From NCBI RefSeq assembly GCF_000003605.2, contig NW_003121911.1, forward strand, positions 585,500 to 616,311: DNA of 30,812 nt, given 5' to 3'. Every line of letters begins with the position of its first letter. Position 1 is the stretch's first letter. The notes under the pieces were generated by a model. It had not been told where the DNA came from. It ran no database searches and worked only from the letters and a program-made list of their open reading frames with translations. This document shows positions 21,628 through 30,812 of this stretch, one piece after another. Position numbers and translations under genes: made by a program. Source of the DNA: Saccoglossus kowalevskii. Taxonomy: Eukaryota; Hemichordata; Enteropneusta; Harrimaniidae.

Positions 21628-22719
21628 ATAACTAATATTGTTGGTCTTAGAACGATTGTTGTCGTTGCCCGTGATCGGTTACTCACTGTAAATCACAGAA
21701 ATGATAAATTTATTGTGATACTGACATCAATCATGAGACAAAGCTAAGGCTGGGAGAGAATAATGTTAAAATAACAAACACTCATCGCCGTTCGCCTAAT
21801 AACAACAGCGTAATATAAACAACGGTTTTCAACTAATCGTTAAGGAGGTTACTGAGAAATACTGTCAAGTCTAAATCTAGATAGGTCGGGTACCGGTGAT
21901 CGCGGCAGAATCCCCACTGAGCAGGTCATAGTTTTACGGCAATGACCCGTCGCAATTCTGGTAAATCATTTCCCCCTAACAGATTTCTGTATGGTTTCCG
22001 TCTGCAGTGAATGCATTCGTATTCTCAAGGCGACCATGGAATGCCGAGATGGGTAAACCGTGTGATCTATCACTTCGGAAAATTCGGTTTCAATGTGTAA
22101 ATTCTATTTAATGGACTATTTCAGTTGTTCCCCCCTGTGTCTAAAGGCAACACAAAGATGTCAATTGGGCCGACCATTGCATCATTGCCGGGTGGCGGTG
22201 TTGTGGAAGTATTTGGGAGTGCAGTTACGCATCTTTAAATTAGATTAGCCAAATTTGGCGGAGAGTTAAATACCGTGATATGATTTATGCCCTCCCCGAC
22301 ACACTTAATCGTTACCCCTGAACGATGTGAGGGTCCTGTCATGATATATATGCTATCACGTCTAACGTTAATTGAGTTATTGTTTCTCATCAACTTTACT
22401 ATGATATCGACGAGCGATTGGAATTCCACAAGGAATGGCCACTCTGGAGCCCAATCAGTATGACTAGCATTCTTGAAGACAGAACACCGACCGTGCAGGC
22501 TGCGATGTGGATATAGAGTGTGGATAATATCATTGCATTGCCATCGGCTACAAAGATAAACGACGAAAACGATACTACCACTTAGCTCTCGATTAAGTCA
22601 GTAATACAACCAAAAGACACAAACTACTTTCCGACGCGAAGGCCAGTAGTGTGTTTATTTCACTGTGTCGCCTTTCCATTTCCACTCACACTCTTCACTT
22701 GTTTTGTCTCCGAGTACAG

Positions 22720-22804
22720 CAGTTTCTCCACGGGTCCCGCTACAATCAAGGCCACTTTTAGCGTTTCGTTTCCACGCCAAAGGATGGGTAGCTTTCATCG
22801 CGCT
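22720..22804 (+). CDS. Weak internal exon candidate
   Basis: A long pyrimidine tract (TTCACTTGTTTTGTCTCCGAG) ends in TACAG, and a GTGAGT donor follows 85 bases later. Entering in phase 2, as the 15331 exon leaves, the frame reads SFSTGPATIKATFSVSFPRQ then RMGSFHRA and exits in phase 0. A second frame is also open, and the minus strand has splice-like signals here too, so the assignment is weak. Confidence 0.13.
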
Positions 22805-23565
22805 GTGAGTTATATTGAATATAATACTGTTGCGCGAAAATACTCTGAGGCGTGAAAAAATAAGCAAACTTCTTCAAGCGTTTGATTTTAGTTTGGAGTT
22901 CCTCTGTCTAATCGCGTGGAAGCTACTGGAGCTATCCATGAGCGGGCCAGAGCGGCTTGGGCAAAGGCCGCTTGATTCACAGCACGTACATGCATTAGAA
23001 CACCGCGCTGTATTATTTAACTAATTGTTGTTGGTAATTAAAGTCACTGATCCCTAGAAAAGCAATACAAAGTTCATTAAAACGAGAGCGGTAATTTGCC
23101 AGTTACTTCATCTGCCTAAAATAATAAGGCGTCACTAAATACGCCGCCTTTATTCCGGTACGATTTAAAGTTCTTCTATTGATAAAAAAAAAGTTGCGCT
23201 AATTTGCATAAACCATTTATCGGATGAAAGAAGTGAAGCCATCCCTGTCTTTACATTGTTACAGTTGCTAATTCAACTTGAAGTGTTCGTCGTCTCACTG
23301 TTGCCGACATCAACCGCCATCAACAGTTTGCCGCCCATCAGTCCATCATGCCCTGTGTGACATCCACGAGTTGAACATTCCTTTATATTGATGTGAAATC
23401 TCTAGCTTGTTCTTGCGAGATCAGTGTATTTTACAACTAATCTCATTCTTCGTGGAATTTCAGATATTTAAAAAAAAATCAAATAGGTTGTAAAAAAATA
23501 AACATTTTTCTTGAAAGAGATAGTAAATCCTTCAGTTTTTGACCTTCTTCTTAAATTGTATTTTC

Positions 23566-23677
<112 letters not shown>

Positions 23678-23696
23678 TTTGTATTTGTGATTCCAG

Positions 23697-23783
23697 GCTG
23701 CTGGCACCAGTGGCGTCGAACCGTACCACAGGGGACTGGAAGGAAAGAAGCGGTCCAGAGGCCGTATGCTAGTAGTTGGATAA
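23697..23783 (+). CDS. Weak terminal exon candidate beside the microsatellite
   Basis: After an acceptor-like TTGTATTTGTGATTCCAG, 28 GC-rich codons read AAGTSGVEPYHRGLEGKKRS then RGRMLVVG and stop at TAA. Phase 0 fits the exit phase of the 22720 candidate, giving a hypothetical 85-residue secreted product with a GKKR processing-like site. The minus strand over the same bases also has an excellent acceptor (CTTCTTTCCTTCCAG) followed by an open frame, so even the strand is uncertain. Confidence 0.13.
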   Translation, partial: AAGTSGVEPYHRGLEGKKRSRGRMLVVG

Positions 23784-25580
<1,797 letters not shown>

Positions 25581-27399
25581 TGACAGCTATAGATTAAAAT
25601 TGTTAATTTATAATTTATTTGAAAACAACAACAATTAGTAACAGAAATATACGCGAAAGTGTAGAAACAGGACATCGTAAAGAGAAAGAAGACTATAGGT
25701 ACTGAAAACAAACGTGACGTTCAATCCCAGGTAACAAATACGATAATTTTGTTATTATGTTTGAATCACACAGTGTCAGTAACATATGAAACGACTAATC
25801 GGTATAACATGAGTCCCTCCCTGCATACCCTGGCTGAATGGTCAGTTCTATTCGATATGACCATCATCATAGCAGTACACCACTGCCGACTGATGTGATT
25901 GTTGAATATTACATGCGTGTATCGATTCGATCTCAGCATCTCCGCCACTTTGCAATGACCATGAACAGGAACTTTGATTAACCATTATGATGACAAATTT
26001 TGTTGAGCAAGTAACGACTGAATTATTTGATTACAAAAGATATTTCCATTCATAACTTTCTCAGCGGAGATCCTTTTTCAATAAATGCTTTGTTCGTGTC
26101 AGAGACGATAACATCAGTACCGTCCGTGCGTGTGCCAACTCCCACTGCCTTCAGCTTCCAAATTGAACTAAAGGCATCGATATATACTACCCATTTACGC
26201 GGAAAATAACACCAATATTTTTTTTTCTCATCAACTCCGAAAATTCAAGACAAATGAAGTGAGAATTAGTGTTCACTGGCCAATAAAGAGTTCACATTGC
26301 TAAAAAGGAAATTATTGCTTCCCAATCAAGAGGACACCCGACAGCGAATTAGAATTACTGACGTGGTAGTTTTTGTGCTTTATATTTACACAAATATACA
26401 TCAAAAGATTAATAGAAAGTGAAGTTCCGTTTGCATCATAAAATGTTGCCACCATGTGGGCAAAACTAATTTCGCCAAAACAGGTTTGATTATGACTTAT
26501 TTCATAGCGGTCCTCTGCTAAGCCGTATCATTAGCTGTGTTCTGGTAAAGTCGGAATAGGAACTCAATTTAGCAGTTTATTAAGACATTATGAACATACT
26601 GTTATATGATGGCAAAAATTCATCAATATCTTTAAAAAGCCGTGCATAACGAGCTCTGAGTGGATCGGAAACGCGGCATATATGTCCTCCTTATTAGAGT
26701 TTATTACTTAAGACAAACAACATGGAGAGGAAATATAGAAAAACCAATGAAAGCCCATGGGTTACCAAATTATTAGTAATTAATCTTTCGTCGCGATATT
26801 AGTTCGCTGAATATTACTCTCAGCGGCGACTGAAAGATAAACCATCCGGGGTAGCAGGGTTCCTATGGAAACTCATTAAAAAATAAAGTCGTAAAAAGTG
26901 ATGTTATTTCGCGGTGATTTGATGCGTGAGAGCACGCCAATAATGTTCATTTAGTTTTATGGATTTCTGTTTCTCTCTTCCGGAAAATAAGCCGAAAGGA
27001 TTTTTTACACTCAGTATTCATTGGCGAGAATGAATGGTGAGAAACTGTAATGACGACTTTCCTATATAGAATGGATATATACCCAGCGAGACGTACCACT
27101 GGGTCTTTGTCCAGACCATCGATATCATGAATTTCGTATAATATTAAAACATATCGCGTGACTCTTTCAATTCCTGTATCAATTTGTGTCGTTATATGGG
27201 GTACACGCTATAGGGGACTTTATTATGTCGTTTCAAGTTGTAACCTAAAACAACCGAAACAACTGATTTATTGTTTGTTCTCGCCTACTCTTTTTGTATA
27301 ATGTTTAAATCATTGCCGAGCGAAAAGAAAGAAGTAGAAAAAAAAACAATTCTATCGATTTAGTGCCATTAAGCAAATAGATTGGTGTTATTGTATTAG
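25581..27399. other. Gene-free stretch
   Basis: AT-rich with short open frames only. No delimited repeat, RNA gene or credible splice pair was found. Confidence 0.4.
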
Positions 27400-27740
27400 G
27401 GTCAAACAAATGCACGTACAAATGATATTCTGAAATTGTGCACGCTTCAGAGCGACCCGGCACAGTATACGGTGGTGTACATTCATCCACGGTGTAACGT
27501 AATTGTGTCTTCTGCAGACTTAGTCGAATTTACTGAGAAAAGAAAATATAGACAATGTTCCAGGCCGCGAAGAGAAATTCTGTTGACAATTGCTTAACAA
27601 TTCGAACGCAGAGTAAAGCTCATTTGCCCGGTTTCCGTGCATGGCACAATGGTGGCAATGGAAACGGGGGCAACCCGTATAAAATGAGCTACAACTTTCT
27701 GAAGACGAACCCCAAGAGGAAATCCGACCAGACTCAGTGA
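27400..27740 (+). CDS. Possible terminal exon of an unknown gene (two overlapping frames)
   Basis: Frame 1 is open for 65 codons from 27400 to a TAA at 27595, with protein-like content (SDPAQYTVVYIHPR, then CNVIVSSADLVEFTEKRKYR). It has possible acceptors at 27399 and, best, TGTGTCTTCTGCAG ending at 27517. Frame 2 runs from an ATG at 27555 to a TGA at 27738 (61 codons) and includes HLPGFRAWHNGGNGNGGNPY and a basic, polar tail ending KRKSDQTQ. The base composition is richer in G and C than the surroundings. The two frames differ by one base offset, so either one is real or this is a frameshifted relic. The protein is not recognised. Confidence 0.25.
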
Positions 27741-29696
27741 CCCACCCTTCCTATCATTGGTTGTATGCGGGGATCCGATACAATATTGTCTTTATATTAC
27801 CAATATTTTTCTTTGTGTCTGTGAAAAGCGAAAAAAAGAACAGCTCGAGGCAGTGAGTAGTATGAAGTAAAATGTTTTATATTGACATTGCGTGTATACC
27901 TTGCAGTTAACCAACGAGACCCGTTAAAGTTGATAAATCATTTTATTAAATTCATATTTGCTGACATCGAATGAATACAAATTGTGAGAATGAAAATAGT
28001 TTGATGGTGCCGTATGTCCACTTTTTTTATGGAAATAGCACACACGGCGGGTGAGATGGGCGCTAATCGGCAACTCGGCGTTGCAGTCGTTTTGATGTAT
28101 TCAATATTGGTTTACGATCGCCACTGGCTATGTAGATCATAACTATTACTGGTACAATACGGAAATTTTAGTCAACTGAGACGGTGGGAAATTAACTGAG
28201 GAAAAATAATAGCGACAGGCAAAGCATTCATCTCATGGTATATTACCGTTTCTTTATGAACCTAGGAAGTACTGGAGCATCTGACGAGTACTAGTAGTAC
28301 TGCGATAATTGTATTACTATATAGAGCGCACCTACATGATGAGACTTGTTTTGCCACGATACGGCGATGATCCCGCGTTTAAACCCAAAAACAATGTAGT
28401 AAAATGGCAGATAAACTCGTCGTCAATGCCATGTCTCCGCGAGGTCCTTGGAGCCCTGGTATCACGCAAAACGTATCAATGAAACATGCGCAATAACTTT
28501 ATGACACACACACAAAAAAAAAAACATCAACTAAAACACGAATAACGAAATGAGGCGGAATAAACCATAGCAATACTGCAAAAAGGAATGTGTGAAAAAG
28601 AGTGACACTTAACAAAATAAAAAAAATAAAATAAAATAAAAATCACTGATACATCTACGATGTGAAATTTCATCTTTTCAATTATAATTACATTATTCAG
28701 GGCTCGTAGTTAGGATTGTGTTGCGTGCAAACCAGACAAGTAATAGGGAAACTTACGGGGCTCTATTTCACTATTTATTACTCCCCAATTCTTCTTTCAT
28801 TATACATGATGATTTATGATTTATAGTATTTTATTGCTACGACATCGTTTTCTCTGTGGCATTCCCATATTAATGTTCCCGTATCCCTATTACTAGTTTC
28901 TACCACATTAGACTTAATTACCGTATTATCTTTTTGTATTGGTCGGGTACCATCTGATGAGGGTAAATGGCTTTTGGTCAAGCACGGCTGCGCATATTAA
29001 CAAGCAGGGTCATTTTGTCATAAATTAATTTTGCATTAAATTTATAATCCACACGCATATCTGGGGTAACTTTATGAGACGGCTGGTTCGAAATTACAGC
29101 TACATTTGAATTTACCCTGTTAGCTAAGAAAATACAGATAAGTACAACTGACAGGCGTTGAAACAATTATCTAAACGGTCGGTGATGCCATCAAAATACA
29201 AATAATTTCCATGTAAAATACTGATTAATTTTCTCGGTAAAGTCATGTTCAATATTATAAGTTCAATGTAACATTATATGGTGTTTGGTAAGTTTCTATT
29301 GAATACGGTGTTAAGAATGGTACGCTACTCAGATTACCTTCCAGATGGCGTAATATGTAAATATTTAACGCGAATATATGCCACGTCGTGAAACAACGAT
29401 GAAGAAAGCGAATCAAAAAAATGTTTACTTACTGTTGACAGTTTCGAGTTAGACAATTTGACGATGATATACGACATATACTATAATTTACGATATATAG
29501 CTATTCTAAATATACAACACTGTGTTTGGCATTCCGAAGTACCCCGTCAGTTATTGGATGTGATTCCCTGTCAACGTCTGATAATTCTATTGGCAATGTA
29601 GTAAACTCAATATTATAATTAAACATCTACCCATAATTTATTTAATATAATCTTTCAACATTGAAGATAGGTTCCTCGGATGTATTAAATATCGCT
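27741..29696. other. Gene-free stretch
   Basis: Contains an A-rich simple tract (about 28612-28642) and a short AC/A run near 28507-28524. A minus-strand frame (28978-29166) begins with a leader-like hydrophobic stretch but lacks an ATG. Nothing further is supported. Confidence 0.4.
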
Positions 29697-30812
29697 TCAT
29701 GTGGTCCATGAAGTATTGCAATAAGTCACTGGAGATATAGAAATATATTGATGTAACACCACATTATGTGGTTCATGATGTATTGATTATTGATTGGTGT
29801 CTATGATGTATTGATGTAACATTACTCCATGGTGTCCATAATGTATTTATTTTACATCACGCCATGGTGTATATGATGTGTTGAAGTAACATCACTCCAT
29901 GAGGTACATGATGTATTGATTTTACATCGCTCCATGGTGTCCATGATGTATTGATGTAACATCATTCAATGGGGTCATTGATGCATTGATGTAACATCAC
30001 TCCATGGGGTCCATGATGCATTGATGTAACATCACTCCATGGTGTCTATGATGTATTGATGTAACATCACTCTATGGGATCCATGATGTATTGATTTTAC
30101 ATCACTCCATGGTGTCTATGATGTATTGATGTAACATCACTCTATGGGGTCCATGATGTATTCATGTAACGTCACTCCATGGGGTTCATGATGTTTTAAT
30201 GTAGCAGGACTCTGTGGGGTTCACGGTGTATTGATGTAACATCACTATGTAGGGTTCATGACGTATTGATGTAACATCACTCCGTGGGGTTCATGATGTA
30301 TTGATGTAACATCACTCCATGGGGTGCATGATGTATTGATGTAACATCACTCTATGGGGTCCATGATGTATTGATGTAACATCACTCTATGGGGTCCATG
30401 ATGTATTCATGTAACATCAATCCATGGGGTTCATGATGTATTGATGTAACATCACTCTGTGGGGTCCATGACGTATTGATGTAACATCACTCCATGGGGT
30501 TCATGATGTATTGATGTAACGTCACTCTGTAGAGTTCATGATGTATTGATGTAGCAGGACTATGTGGGGTTCATGGTGTAATGATGTAACATCACTCTGT
30601 GGGGTTCATGATGTATTGATGTAACATCACTCCGTGGGGTTCATGATGTATTGATGTAACATCACTCTATGGGGTCCATGATTTATTGATGTAACATCAC
30701 TATATGGGGTTCATAATGTATTGATGTAACATCACTCCATGGGGTTCACGATGTATTGATGTAACATCAATATATGGAGTTCATAATGTATTGATGTAAC
30801 ATCACTTCATGA
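29697..30812. repeat. 35-bp minisatellite with higher-order structure, running off the right edge
   Basis: About 30 tandem units of 35 bases, consensus close to GATGTAACATCACTCCATGG followed by GGTTCATGATGTATT. Units are degenerate on the left (29697-29850) and well conserved to the right, continuing past the window. Two private variants recur exactly 350 bases apart: GTAACGTCAC (second half at 30171 and 30521) and GTAGCAGGAC (30201 and 30551). This shows a ten-unit block was duplicated. Another variant, TTTTACATC with GGTGTC, marks every second unit on the left (29851, 29921). The unit length is not a multiple of three and no long frame crosses it, so it is non-coding. Confidence 0.95.

Larger units (their letters stand above)
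15417..22719. other. Long region without a confident gene (intron or intergenic)
   Basis: If 15331-15416 is a first exon, this may be its intron. It contains: a T-rich acceptor with open frame at 16089-16214 (about 42 codons, starting LAGSQEPDDL); a possible NRF-1-type site CTACGCATGCGCATA near 16225-16239; splice-like signals on both strands at 17380-17491; a 24-base near-perfect palindrome at 18320; an E-box cluster at 20996-21081; and a 67-codon frame at 20687-20890 starting MKLFIGLISV with a leader-like N terminus and four later cysteines. None of these alone supports a gene. Confidence 0.4.

Noticed and set aside
28978-29166. 62-codon minus-strand ORF with signal-peptide-like start
   Set aside because: The first codon is TTG, not ATG; no promoter or partner exon seen.

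Overview
This window reads as nuclear DNA of an invertebrate animal. It is AT-rich and sparsely coding, with short exons bounded by GT...AG junctions, TATA/initiator promoters, AATAAA signals, micro- and minisatellites, non-autonomous DNA transposons and a LINE fragment. A selenocysteine deiodinase suits an invertebrate deuterostome (lancelet or hemichordate type) or a lophotrochozoan; the sequence alone does not give the species.

Left third (1-9.8 kb): a LINE reverse-transcriptase fragment runs off the left edge. Next comes a complete four-exon gene on the + strand (coding 1321-3584) for a small secreted protein predicted to be all helical. Its intron phases (1-0-0), leader exon, four amphipathic helices and last-helix pattern resemble class I helical cytokines of the IL-6/CNTF/CLCF1 group. 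This is the most interesting object in the window. Facing it on the - strand is a complete four-exon iodothyronine deiodinase (7390 down to 5181), with an in-frame UGA read as selenocysteine, a candidate SECIS element in the 3' UTR and no N-terminal membrane anchor. About 2.2 kb upstream of the deiodinase start lies a decayed copy of its active-site exon, evidence of an older tandem duplication.

Middle (7.8-12.1 kb): four miniature inverted-repeat transposons can be delimited: two hAT-like (one with a perfect 8-bp duplication), one Harbinger-like (TTA) and one with TA duplications.

Right two thirds (12-30.8 kb): mostly intergenic or intronic. A plausible first coding exon lies at 15331-15416 (leader or signal anchor, same promoter layout as the cytokine gene). 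Weaker exon candidates lie at 22720, 23697 and 27400-27740, but no complete gene could be assembled with confidence. Two long microsatellites (23.57 and 25.43 kb) and a 35-bp minisatellite with a 350-bp higher-order period (29.7 kb to the right edge) complete the window.

The two confident genes are convergent, with polyadenylation signals about 1.3 kb apart. Nothing in the sequence shows shared function: one would be an extracellular signal acting through JAK/STAT-type receptors, the other an intracellular enzyme of thyroid-hormone-type signalling.
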